Positions 8,557 through 15,865 of a stretch of DNA of 64,000 nucleotides are shown piece after piece. This DNA comes from JANQTF01 sp036835375 (GTDB lineage: Bacteria > Bacteroidota > Bacteroidia > J057). The notes under the pieces were generated by a model. That model worked only from the letters and a program-made list of their open reading frames with translations. It was not told the DNA's origin and did not search any database. Position numbers and translations under genes: made by a program. Positions within the stretch are counted from its first letter, which is position 1; the number at the start of each line of letters is the position of its first letter. The stretch covers positions 1-64,000 of the forward strand of contig DAITMB010000011.1 of NCBI GenBank assembly GCA_036835375.1, in the 5' to 3' direction.

Positions 8557-9612
8557 TCATGCAGTCGGATGGTTTTCCTTGGCCCACAGCAGGCTCTTGA
8601 GGATCCGTTTTACAAACATGGGACCCTGATAGATAAACCCCGTGTAAATCTGGATCAAATCTGCCCCTCGGTCCAACCTCATGCGTGCATCAAGCGTCTC
8701 CATGATCCCTCCTACCCCGATAATGGGAAAATCGGGTCCGAGACGTTCCCGCAAATATCGCTTCGTCTCCCAGGCCATGTGCGTAAGCGGCAACCCACTA
8801 AGCCCTCCAGCGCCGATCGCGGCTACTTCCTGTGCGGGAGTGTGCAGGTTTTCCCGGCTAATGGTTGTGTTCGTTGCGATCAGGCCATCCAAGCCCGTAG
8901 CTTTGACCACTTCGATAATATCATCAAGCTGGTCGTGGCTCAAGTCAGGGGCAATTTTCAGTAACAAAGGTCGGGGCCGCGGCATCAACTGATTTTCCGC
9001 TTGCAGGGTATTGAGAATGGTCGAGAGCGGTCCTTTTTCCTGCAAGCTCCTCAATCCCGGGGTGTTGGGCGAACTCACATTCACCACAAAATAATCCACG
9101 TAGGGAAACAACGCCCGGAAACAGGTCAGATAATCTTCGGCTGCCGCTTCGTTGGGCGTGTCTTTATTTTTGCCAATGTTGGCCCCCAGCACGATCCCCT
9201 TGGAGCGCCCTTTGCGCAAGCGCTTCACCATCGCATCCAACCCTCGATTGTTGAATCCCATGCGATTGATGATGGCTTGATCGGCAGGAAGCCGAAAAAG
9301 CCTCGGCTTAGGATTGCCGCTTTGCGGGCGAGGAGTCACAGTGCCGACTTCGACAAAGCCAAAACCCAGTGCCTTCCAGCGGTGTGCGAGCAAGGCATCT
9401 TTGTCGAAACCTGCTGCCAGCCCCACAGGATTGGGAAAGGTCAACCCAAAGACGGTCCGCTCGAGTGCTGGTGAGTCGAGGCTAAACCATCGCTTCATCA
9501 GCCAAGGCATGCCGGGGAGTGCCAATGCCAGCCGGAGGATCCAAAAGGTGGCGTGGTGCACGGCCTCGGGGTCGTAGCGAAACAAAAGTGGACGAAGGTA
9601 TCGCTGATACAT
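8557..9612 (-). CDS. pyrD: Dihydroorotate dehydrogenase (quinone), class 2
   Basis: 351 residues from the ATG at 9612; a TTG two codons upstream is not needed, since the opening MYQRYLRPLLFRYDPEAVHH aligns in register with known class 2 enzymes. It oxidises dihydroorotate to orotate in pyrimidine synthesis, passing electrons to quinone at the inner membrane. The N-terminal ~45 residues form the amphipathic membrane-associating helices typical of class 2. Visible motifs are NPVGLAAGFDKD (61-72), INRMGFNN (115-122), NVSSPNTPGLR (178-188) with the class 2 catalytic-type Ser at about 181, TNTT near the FMN phosphate, and GVGGI late in the barrel. It is a single gene without other pyrimidine genes beside it. 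Confidence 0.95.
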   Translation of the reverse strand: MYQRYLRPLLFRYDPEAVHHATFWILRLALALPGMPWLMKRWFSLDSPALERTVFGLTFPNPVGLAAGFDKDALLAHRWKALGFGFVEVGTVTPRPQSGNPKPRLFRLPADQAIINRMGFNNRGLDAMVKRLRKGRSKGIVLGANIGKNKDTPNEAAAEDYLTCFRALFPYVDYFVVNVSSPNTPGLRSLQEKGPLSTILNTLQAENQLMPRPRPLLLKIAPDLSHDQLDDIIEVVKATGLDGLIATNTTISRENLHTPAQEVAAIGAGGLSGLPLTHMAWETKRYLRERLGPDFPIIGVGGIMETLDARMRLDRGADLIQIYTGFIYQGPMFVKRILKSLLWAKENHPTA

Positions 9613-9744
9613 AGGCAAGATGAGTCAAATGGGAAGTTTGCGCTACAAGAGCCCCCGAATGGCACTTCGATTGGATCCAGTGACGCGTTCGTTTCATTCA
9701 AAGTGACAAATCAACCAAAAGAATCCAGGCAAAGGGTCATTTGC

Positions 9745-9787
9745 AAAAAAAAACACAAGCAGTAAGTGATCATTCCTACTGCCTGTG
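9745..9787 (-). terminator. Rho-independent terminator of the lipoprotein gene
   Basis: Arms 9754-9764 and 9777-9787 pair over 11 positions around a 12-base loop. The single mismatch is a G-U pair only when read on the minus strand. Nine T follow on that strand (A-run 9745-9753). It lies about 33 bases past the stop of the gene ending at 9820. Confidence 0.8.
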
Positions 9788-9819
9788 CCTACATCGGAAC
9801 CCGTTCCGAAAACAAGTGT

Positions 9820-10623
9820 TTACTCAGCTGCTTTGAGCTGGATTGTCCTCGTGACATTATTAAATGGCCCAGGAACAGCGTTCCCGGCAGCGTCCAGCAA
9901 TTCCAGCTGAATGGTCACTTCGCCCATCGCCAATCCGTCGATCACGTAAGGTGCCCATTCGTCCAGCATGAACTCTTCTCCTTGGATGGTCGCCCTCACT
10001 TTGTACCCATCGGCAGAAAGGTCGGCATTGACCAAGAAAAAATCGAGCAGCAAGTGCTCCGCATCCGCACCTACGTATTCGCCTTTGGGTCGGCTATAAA
10101 ATAAGTGTGGCGTCGAAAAATCAACTTCTTCGCTGCTCCCCTCCCCCACGTGATATTGCGCTAAAACATAAGATTGGGGATCGTTCATGTTTTTGATGCT
10201 CTCGTGATACGAGCGTGACAAAAAAGCTAGTACGACATGGCGGCCTGGGCCTCCGAGGTCATCTTTGGTGATGGTGGAGGTGTAATGTGCTTCATAAGGT
10301 CCATTGTCCACGATGAGATGAATGTGCTGACCGTGACCCGAATTGGAGAGGAAAGTGGATGGTTTGGGCTCCGTTTGATCGCCCAGCTTGTAGCCTTCTC
10401 CAGCTACTGCAAATTGAAAAGCATAGCTACCTGCTTCACCTGGCGTAGCCGACGTCAGTGACAGACTCGCCGTAGGGAATTCTGGAGAGTTTTGGAGCTT
10501 GGAAATGGTAATGGAGCCAGATGCCTCATCGGCTTTTTCCTGCTGCTTGCTTTCCTCACAGGAGGAAATCATCATTACAAAAAAAATAGAGAGGGCGAAA
10601 GAAAGGAGGTGTGGGTATTTCAT
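9820..10623 (-). CDS. Conserved Bacteroidota lipoprotein
   Basis: 267 residues. The N-terminus MKYPHLLSFALSIFFVMMISSC is a lipoprotein signal with Cys22. After a short polar linker there is an Ile/Leu-rich beta domain with GHGQHIHLIVDNGPYEAHY (about 95-113), then HVVLAFLSRSYHESIKN and a second half ending in a beta-sandwich-like segment (MGEVTIQLELLDAAGNAVPG). The GQHIHL..N.PY.AHY block is one I recognise from a family of lipoproteins in this phylum, sometimes labelled phosphopeptide-binding in databases. I see no evidence for that activity. The His-rich motif could bind a metal. A good promoter and terminator frame it as a single-gene unit. Confidence 0.75.
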   Translation of the reverse strand: MKYPHLLSFALSIFFVMMISSCEESKQQEKADEASGSITISKLQNSPEFPTASLSLTSATPGEAGSYAFQFAVAGEGYKLGDQTEPKPSTFLSNSGHGQHIHLIVDNGPYEAHYTSTITKDDLGGPGRHVVLAFLSRSYHESIKNMNDPQSYVLAQYHVGEGSSEEVDFSTPHLFYSRPKGEYVGADAEHLLLDFFLVNADLSADGYKVRATIQGEEFMLDEWAPYVIDGLAMGEVTIQLELLDAAGNAVPGPFNNVTRTIQLKAAE

Positions 10624-10646
10624 AGGAAGGAATTATTTCATCAAAA

Positions 10647-10678
10647 CAAAGGTAGCTAAAAATCGAGCGAAAAGACAA
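10647..10678 (-). promoter_or_regulatory. Promoter of the conserved lipoprotein gene
   Basis: Read on the minus strand, TTG (10676-10678), then a 21-base spacer, then TACCTTTG (10647-10654), an exact TAnnTTTG -7 box of Bacteroidota. The ATG at 10623 is 24 bases from the box, giving a short leader. The spacer length is the same as for the tRNA promoter at 25848-25879. Confidence 0.65.
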
Positions 10679-10740
10679 TGGTAGGCCCAACCACTCCACT
10701 TCTTCTTTTGCTGCCCAAATCCCTTTCTTGGGTTACAATG

Positions 10741-10774
10741 AATAAAAATGCCGGGACCTGAAGGCCTCGGCATT
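10741..10774 (-). terminator. Terminator after the redoxin gene
   Basis: Arms AATGCCG and CGGCATT (10747-10753, 10768-10774) with a 14-base loop. On the minus strand a T-rich tail (ATTTTTATT) follows. It sits 65 bases past the stop at 10839 and would end the three-gene phosphopantetheinyl transferase-TlpA-redoxin transcript. Confidence 0.7.
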
Positions 10775-10838
10775 CGTTAAAATGTATCGTTTGTAAGGCT
10801 GTGACGAAAGGCTAACTATGCTTTCAACAACCAGCTTG

Positions 10839-11429
10839 TTACTCTTCCATGCCCTTGATGGAGCAACCGCTCGGAGGAGTTTCGGCTACTTCCACTTTTT
10901 TACCCGAAAGCACCTGCTCCAATGCATTCTGAAGGTAGTTGTGCCGCACCATGGCCGCATCTAGCGGGTTGTCATCAATCTTTCCATGATAGACGACCTT
11001 GAAGTTTTGCCCTTGCGGGACGAGGAGAAACACCTCAGGGTTCTTGGATGCGCCGAGCTTGGTGGCCACAGCGCGATCGGTATCTTTAAGAAAAGGGAAA
11101 GCTGGTGGAGAAATTCGCACGATTTCTCCTTCTAATGCTGGATCGTTGCTATTAATCGCCAGGAAGACGACTCCTTTGGGGGTAAACTGCGTATGAAATT
11201 GAGCGAGTCGGTCCATGTATTTCACTGACCAAGAGCAGTGATAGCTCGTGAAAACGACCACAACTGCTTTCTTTCCCTGAAAGTCACGGAGGGAAACGCT
11301 GGTATTGTCAAATTCACTTTGCAGGGTGAAATTGTCGATGCTGGTCTGGCGCTGAGCCTGTAGTGTGCCTTGGGTAACCAAAAAGCCCACGAGGGTCGCG
11401 CCCGTCACATTCAACAGAAATTTGTTCAT
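10839..11429 (-). CDS. Secreted redoxin (AhpC/TSA-like) with a single active-site Cys
   Basis: 196 residues with a signal peptide (NVTGATLVGFLVTQGTLQA, cleavage near QAQ). The thioredoxin-fold core has SLRDFQGKKAVVVVFTSYHC (46-65) with Cys65 followed by SWS, so the CxxC of disulfide reductases is absent. KNPEVFLL provides the cis-Pro loop region and VVYHGKIDD the next strand. A second Cys lies far away in the C-terminal GCSIK and could act as resolving residue. Proteins of this kind are annotated as redoxin-domain or peroxiredoxin-like. It starts nine bases after the TlpA-like gene, so the two are almost surely co-transcribed and may act on the same periplasmic thiol pool. Confidence 0.78.
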   Translation of the reverse strand: MNKFLLNVTGATLVGFLVTQGTLQAQRQTSIDNFTLQSEFDNTSVSLRDFQGKKAVVVVFTSYHCSWSVKYMDRLAQFHTQFTPKGVVFLAINSNDPALEGEIVRISPPAFPFLKDTDRAVATKLGASKNPEVFLLVPQGQNFKVVYHGKIDDNPLDAAMVRHNYLQNALEQVLSGKKVEVAETPPSGCSIKGMEE

Positions 11430-11438
11430 AGTGGTGGA

Positions 11439-11945
11439 TTAGTCTCGGAAACTTTGATCGCGGTGGATGAGCATTTTCAGCTCTTGCGGATCGGTCATTC
11501 CGAGGGCATGAATCATGGTTCCATCTTGTCGAAAGATCAAGTTGAGGGGAATATCCCCACCCCAATCTTCATGATGACCTAGTATAAACGCCTCGGCCTC
11601 GCTGAGAGTATATTGGTAGGCTGGGAAAGACACCTTCATGCGAGAGAGCATGGTCTGGTATTTAGGCAGAAATCCTTCTACTTCATCTAGCGCAACAAAG
11701 ATCATGGCGACTTCTGGGTGGCCACTTTCTACCATTCGCAGCAGTTCGGGAATTTCCATCTCACAGGGCTTGCAGTGAGTCGCATAGAAATTGACGACTG
11801 TATAAGGCTTTTCGGCCTCTTGCACGGCCTTCATCAGCGATGCTTGATCCAGCAGGATCGGCTCAGCGAGCTGGCTCTGCGACGGGTTGCTGCTTGTACA
11901 CGCCGTGACCAGTATAAGTGAGCAAAAATTCAGCATGTATCGCAT
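11439..11945 (-). CDS. TlpA-like thioredoxin-fold lipoprotein
   Basis: 168 residues. The N-terminus MRYMLNFCSLILVTAC is a lipoprotein signal with Cys16 as lipidation site. The thioredoxin core has YTVVNFYATHCKPCEMEIPEL, with the CxxC at Cys58-Cys61, and the cis-Pro loop WGGDIPLNLIF at about 128-138. Family members are envelope thiol-disulfide reductases or oxidases, for instance in cytochrome c maturation. The first 83 bases overlap, in another frame, the end of the phosphopantetheinyl transferase gene. The lipobox needs this start, so the overlap looks real. The redoxin gene follows after nine bases. Confidence 0.85.
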   Translation of the reverse strand: MRYMLNFCSLILVTACTSSNPSQSQLAEPILLDQASLMKAVQEAEKPYTVVNFYATHCKPCEMEIPELLRMVESGHPEVAMIFVALDEVEGFLPKYQTMLSRMKVSFPAYQYTLSEAEAFILGHHEDWGGDIPLNLIFRQDGTMIHALGMTDPQELKMLIHRDQSFRD

Positions 11946-12552
11946 AGGCGATGTGGTACAGTTGGTGAAATCCGTCCTTGTTTACGGATACCTGAAGGAT
12001 TCCGTTATTGGCCAAGGTGAAGTGATCCAGTTGCAAGGCGATGTTGTGCTTGAACGCGACACCTGAGCCAAAGAGCTTATAGACTGTCTCTTTGGCACTC
12101 CAAGCTAGTAAAAAAAAGGAGCTTTCAGGATCGCGATCATACCAGGCGAGTTCCTCCTCGTTCATCCACAAAAATCGTGTTTGGGGATTGCGTTTGCGGC
12201 CCAGATATTCGATATCCACCCCGACTTCTGCGGTGCGGGAAGCAATGGCAGCGGAATACCCGCTGGAATGGGTGTAGGAAATGTGGTGTGGGTCGTTGGA
12301 CAGGTAGGGTTTGCCTGTGACCTCATTGAGCGACTCAGTGTGAGAAAAATCACTGATTTGGAGCAATTCCTTCAGGCACAAACGGCTTGAAAGCCACTCT
12401 AATCGCTTATGCGGATGCGAAATTCTGGCCAAGCGCGTCCACTCATTTTCGTATAACTTGACACGCTCCAAAAAGAAAAACTCTTCTTCTGTGATGTGCC
12501 AAGCACCTAGAACGATCCCGGGGAGCTCGCTTTCCAAGGAAATAAAGGGCAT
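11863..12552 (-). CDS. 4'-phosphopantetheinyl transferase, Sfp type
   Basis: 229 residues from the ATG at 12552. A further upstream ATG at 12612 lies inside the terminator of the preceding gene and is rejected. The enzyme moves phosphopantetheine from CoA to a serine on acyl or peptidyl carrier proteins. Magnesium-binding GVDIE is at 111-115 and the second signature WSAKETVYKL at 151-160. The HPHKRLEWLSSRLCLKELL segment (46-64) and GKPYL (80-84) are also typical. No polyketide or peptide synthetase gene is in the window, so the target may be the fatty-acid carrier protein. The last 27 codons overlap the TlpA-like gene. Confidence 0.88.
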   Translation of the reverse strand: MPFISLESELPGIVLGAWHITEEEFFFLERVKLYENEWTRLARISHPHKRLEWLSSRLCLKELLQISDFSHTESLNEVTGKPYLSNDPHHISYTHSSGYSAAIASRTAEVGVDIEYLGRKRNPQTRFLWMNEEELAWYDRDPESSFFLLAWSAKETVYKLFGSGVAFKHNIALQLDHFTLANNGILQVSVNKDGFHQLYHIAYAIHAEFLLTYTGHGVYKQQPVAEPAR

Positions 12553-12582
12553 ACCGACTTCTACTTTGTACCATGAAGATAC

Positions 12583-12609
12583 AAAAAAGAGGTGGCAATG
12601 CCACCTCTT
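12583..12609 (-). terminator. Rho-independent terminator of the SPOR-like gene
   Basis: Nine-bp perfect stem (12587-12595 with 12601-12609), five-base loop, then TTTTTT on the minus strand (12583-12588). It follows the stop at 12638 by about 29 bases. It separates this gene from the phosphopantetheinyl transferase gene and fixes that gene's start at 12552. Confidence 0.85.
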
Positions 12610-12637
12610 CATGGAATTATTTCCTTGCTGGTATGTG

Positions 12638-13288
12638 CTAATTGTTTTTGAAAACAGCCTGCCCTTGACTTTCGAGATGGTCTTTCGCTTCCTGAATGGT
12701 GATTCGTTCTCCCTCCAGATAAGGGACTACCCAAGCGTCAGAAATACCTAGTGCACGGATCTCATCGCGAAACATTTCGCAATCTTCGTAACTACGAAAG
12801 TTGCCAATGACATATTTGTTGAAGCCGTCGGCCTTCTCGGTAAGAATGTCAGTAGCGTCTCCTTTAACTTCCCCCGGCTCGCGAAAAACATAGGCTCCGA
12901 TTTGGACACGGAAGACCAAACCCGGCTGGATTCCCTGGTTGCTCACCAAGCGAAGCGAGCGGTACTGTTCCTTGAGCTGATCATAGTTGCTTTGTAGTGC
13001 CTTGAGGTCACCTTCCGCTTGTATGGCTGCCCATCGAAGGCTATCGGTGAGTTGCGTATTTCCGCGTCCAGAGGAGTTCAGCAGTTCCTTGTGACGTTCT
13101 TTAAGGTCTTTGATTTGGTCTTGGTAGTTTTCAAATTCAGCCTTGAGTGCTAGTGGATTGTCCACATACATCTTGGCTTTTTTCTTCCAAAACTTCTTTT
13201 CCTCTTTAGAAACCTGCGCCAATGCGTCAGGCATGATGGCAGCCAGAACAAGGATCACTAAGCAGGAGCGGAACAGGAACTTCATCAT
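12638..13288 (-). CDS. Secreted coiled-coil protein with SPOR-like domain
   Basis: 216 residues from the ATG at 13288. The signal peptide MMKFLFRSCLVILVLAAIMPDALA ends near AQ. Residues about 25-120 are rich in Lys/Glu and heptad-like (EKKFWKKKAKMYVDNPLALKAEFENYQDQIKDLKERHKEL is one continuous helical stretch when split into shorter parts), pointing to a coiled coil. The last ~80 residues begin VFRVQIGAYV and include KYVIGNFRSYEDCEMFRDE and ISDAWVVPY, the beta-alpha-beta pattern of a SPOR domain, which binds denuded peptidoglycan at division sites. Its role in septum or cell-envelope maintenance is inferred. It has its own terminator and a candidate promoter. Confidence 0.72.
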   Translation of the reverse strand: MMKFLFRSCLVILVLAAIMPDALAQVSKEEKKFWKKKAKMYVDNPLALKAEFENYQDQIKDLKERHKELLNSSGRGNTQLTDSLRWAAIQAEGDLKALQSNYDQLKEQYRSLRLVSNQGIQPGLVFRVQIGAYVFREPGEVKGDATDILTEKADGFNKYVIGNFRSYEDCEMFRDEIRALGISDAWVVPYLEGERITIQEAKDHLESQGQAVFKNN

Positions 13289-13658
13289 AGATTTGTTTGG
13301 CGTGGAGAAAATCAAGCGTGCAGTATTCAAAACTACCATTCGACCTGCTAAGGAAAAATCAGAACCAGCTAGATTCCTACACAGTCCGCTTAGCAGAGGA
13401 ATGTGAACCCTTCACAAACTTTTGGATAACTGGCAAGGATTGTGCCTGAAATACCTGACAAGCTACTCAACTGCAAATAAATTCTACGGAATGGAACATT
13501 TACCAGCTTGACATGCCAAAAATACACCTTGATATTCGCCATTGATCATCTGCCAAAAATGGACTCAAATCATCGTGTGAAATTGGAAAGCAGGTTCTCG
13601 GACTGTAACTTGCCCAGCGTAATTTCGCTAACAGCTTTACTCCACTAATCTCATTCTC
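13289..13658. other. Divergent intergenic region before mdh (370 bases)
   Basis: It separates the minus-strand SPOR-like gene from plus-strand mdh and must hold both promoters. Apart from the -7 candidate at 13328-13335, the only other feature is TAATTTCG at about 13620, one base off the -7 consensus, near mdh. No RNA gene or convincing ORF seen. Confidence 0.5.
13328..13335 (-). promoter_or_regulatory. Candidate -7 box for the SPOR-like gene
   Basis: On the minus strand TAGTTTTG matches TAnnTTTG exactly and lies 40 bases before the ATG at 13288. I do not see a TTG at the expected -33 distance, so support is partial. Confidence 0.4.
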
Positions 13659-14594
13659 ATGTCAAAAGTGACTGTCGTAGGGGCCGGAAACGTGGGCGCT
13701 ACTTGCGCTGAAAACGTCGCCCGCGCGCAGGTATGCAATGAGGTCGTCCTCATTGATATCAAAGAAAATTTCGCCGAGGGCAAGGCCCTTGATGAGTGGC
13801 AAACCGCTCCGATCAACTATTTCGATACGCGCCTGACCGGAGCGACCAATGACTACACAAAAACGGCTGGCTCGGATGTCGTCGTGATTACCTCGGGTCT
13901 GCCACGCAAGCCTGGTATGAGCCGCGACGACCTCATCAAGATCAATGCAGGAATCGTCAAATCAGTCACCGAGCAGGTCATTGCTCATTCTCCCGACTGC
14001 GTGATCGTGGTGGTATCCAATCCGCTCGACGTGATGACCTACCAAGCCTACGTCAGCTCGAAGTTTCCTTCTCACCGCGTAGTCGGTATGGCAGGAATTC
14101 TCGACACTGCCCGCTACCGGGCGTTCCTCGCTTCGGAACTAAATGTGTCTCCCAAAGACATTCAGGCTGTGTTGATGGGGGGGCACGGTGACACCATGGT
14201 GCCGCTGCCTCGCTACACCACCATCGCCGGAATTCCCGTGACTGAGTTCATCGACGCTGCCAAACTGGATGCCATCATTGAGCGCACAAAGACAGGCGGC
14301 GGTGAGATTGTGAATCTTCTTGGAACTTCCGCCTGGTATGCTCCCGGTGCCGCAGCAGCTCAAATGGTCGAAGCCATCTTGCGCGATTCCAAGCGGATTT
14401 TTCCTTGCTGCGCTTACCTCACTGGCCAGTATGGAATTGAGGACCTGTACTTGGGTGCTCCGGTAAAACTTGGCCGTAATGGCGTCGAGGAAATCATCGA
14501 ACTTCATCTCAACGACGCGGAAATGGCGCTCCTCCATGAGTCCGCGAACGCTGTGAAATCCACCGTAGATGCCCTCAAAGCCATGGTTCTCTAA
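13659..14594 (+). CDS. mdh: Malate dehydrogenase
   Basis: 311 residues, the usual length of the LDH-like bacterial malate dehydrogenases. It interconverts malate and oxaloacetate with NAD in the TCA cycle. The Rossmann motif GAGNVG is at 8-13; the NAD-preferring acidic residue lies at the end of the second strand (LIDIKE). Substrate-binding Arg83 and Arg89 are in LPRKPGMSRDD, where the Arg in the mobile loop marks a malate rather than lactate enzyme. The catalytic pair is Asp150 (LDTARYR) and His176 (GGHGD). It is monocistronic, divergent from the SPOR-like gene, and followed by a strong terminator. Confidence 0.96.
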   Translation: MSKVTVVGAGNVGATCAENVARAQVCNEVVLIDIKENFAEGKALDEWQTAPINYFDTRLTGATNDYTKTAGSDVVVITSGLPRKPGMSRDDLIKINAGIVKSVTEQVIAHSPDCVIVVVSNPLDVMTYQAYVSSKFPSHRVVGMAGILDTARYRAFLASELNVSPKDIQAVLMGGHGDTMVPLPRYTTIAGIPVTEFIDAAKLDAIIERTKTGGGEIVNLLGTSAWYAPGAAAAQMVEAILRDSKRIFPCCAYLTGQYGIEDLYLGAPVKLGRNGVEEIIELHLNDAEMALLHESANAVKSTVDALKAMVL

Positions 14595-14623
14595 GGCAAG
14601 CCTCCAACGAACCCGATACAAAG

Positions 14624-14676
14624 AATTACCCCTGCACTCAAGGATCATGTCCATGATGTACAGGGGTAATTTTATT
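14624..14676 (+). terminator. Terminator after mdh
   Basis: Eleven-bp perfect stem (AATTACCCCTG at 14624-14634 with its complement at 14661-14671) around a 26-base loop that holds its own small hairpin (ATCAT/ATGAT). A T-rich tract (TTTTATTTG) follows on the plus strand. It lies between mdh and the convergent phosphate transporter gene. Confidence 0.75.
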
Positions 14677-14702
14677 TGTGGAATGTCTGAGTTTGACGGG
14701 AC

Positions 14703-15755
14703 CTAATTCTGGAAAGAGAAAAGTTCCATCACGTCTCTTCCCAGTGCAGTGTAGAGCACGACCACCAGCACCACAGACACCACCAGTCCCATCGCCGCCT
14801 TGCCCAGGTCGGAAAATAACATCAGGGACAAATTCCGGTCTGGCTTTGGTCCGATACGCATCCGAATGGCGATTTCGCGGCCTGCCAGCAATCCCAAAAA
14901 TACCCACGTGGTGCTCATCGGGAGTTTGGCTTCCCATAGTCCCATCAAGTTCTGCTTGAATACCAAGAGGCAAATCCCGTAAAACACGTCGATAAAAGTA
15001 GCCGATCGTATGTCATCCGTGTTGATTTTGGCCTTGACAATGCCCTGAATCGCACCGCCTTTTTGGTAGAAAATATAGGCCAACATCGACATGACGATCA
15101 CCAGAGATAGCAAGAACATCGGAAGGCTCAAATCTTGCGGCCTGCCTAGGTAAATGTAGATATTGGCTAGATCCTGCGTGAGCCACTGGGACCATAGGAA
15201 AGCGGTGGAAAACCACTGCGCGACGGTCCAAAAGGTTCGATTAGTCCAGAGAGATTTGTCGCTGCCGATGGGGCGTTCTTGAAACTTTTTCTCTAACACA
15301 GAGCTCATGAGGTAAAACATCACCCAAGCAAAGACGAAGGCGATGAAATAACCAAACAACGATTTATTGAGCATCCCGGTGAAGCTCTCTGCCGAAAAGA
15401 ATGTAAGGATCAGAAAGGTCGTGCTGACTGGGATACCAAACCGCGTGATGAAAAGCAAGACGAGGGGTGGCATCAAATACCAGAATGAGAGGTTTTCAGG
15501 AATATTGATCTTGTCCAGCCGCCCAAATGCCACGTCATTGCCCCCTAGTAAATTATCCATGCCCATGGGAGTAACGAGACCAAAGTAGCCTAAGCACAGG
15601 GTAAGACCCAGGATGCCACCCGCAAAAAGGAAAAGTACCCACCAAGGCTTTTCGTGATTGGAAGTGAGGAAGGTTCCAAGGGTCTGGATCACATCGTTGC
15701 CGACCACGGAGTAGGAGGCGAGGGCAAAACCGAGGATCATCACTGCATTTTCCAT
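14703..15755 (-). CDS. PiT-family inorganic phosphate transporter
   Basis: 350 residues from the ATG at 15755, which places a hydrophobic start MENAVMILGFALASYSVVGN directly at the N-terminus; the upstream reading to 15809 adds a polar stretch and is rejected. About eight to ten membrane helices are visible. The first PiT signature is SVVGNDVIQTLGTFL (about 16-30) and the counterpart in the second half is LTQDLANIYIYLG. LPMSTTWVFLGLLAGRE near 290-306 matches the P-x-S-T-T-H-x motif with Trp for His. Such carriers import phosphate with a cation. It is one of two unrelated phosphate-type transporters in this window. Confidence 0.72.
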   Translation of the reverse strand: MENAVMILGFALASYSVVGNDVIQTLGTFLTSNHEKPWWVLFLFAGGILGLTLCLGYFGLVTPMGMDNLLGGNDVAFGRLDKINIPENLSFWYLMPPLVLLFITRFGIPVSTTFLILTFFSAESFTGMLNKSLFGYFIAFVFAWVMFYLMSSVLEKKFQERPIGSDKSLWTNRTFWTVAQWFSTAFLWSQWLTQDLANIYIYLGRPQDLSLPMFLLSLVIVMSMLAYIFYQKGGAIQGIVKAKINTDDIRSATFIDVFYGICLLVFKQNLMGLWEAKLPMSTTWVFLGLLAGREIAIRMRIGPKPDRNLSLMLFSDLGKAAMGLVVSVVLVVVLYTALGRDVMELFSFQN

Positions 15756-15865
15756 ACAGGGGGGTAATTGGGATTGCCCGAAAGTAGTACCAAAGCGCAA
15801 TCTCACCAACTTTTTACCTCAGGAGTGAAACAGATTTTACATTCGCTTAACATAAAACCCCTTTC

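Noticed and set aside
12553..12612. Longer N-terminus for the phosphopantetheinyl transferase
   Set aside because: The extra start lies inside a clear terminator hairpin of the upstream gene.
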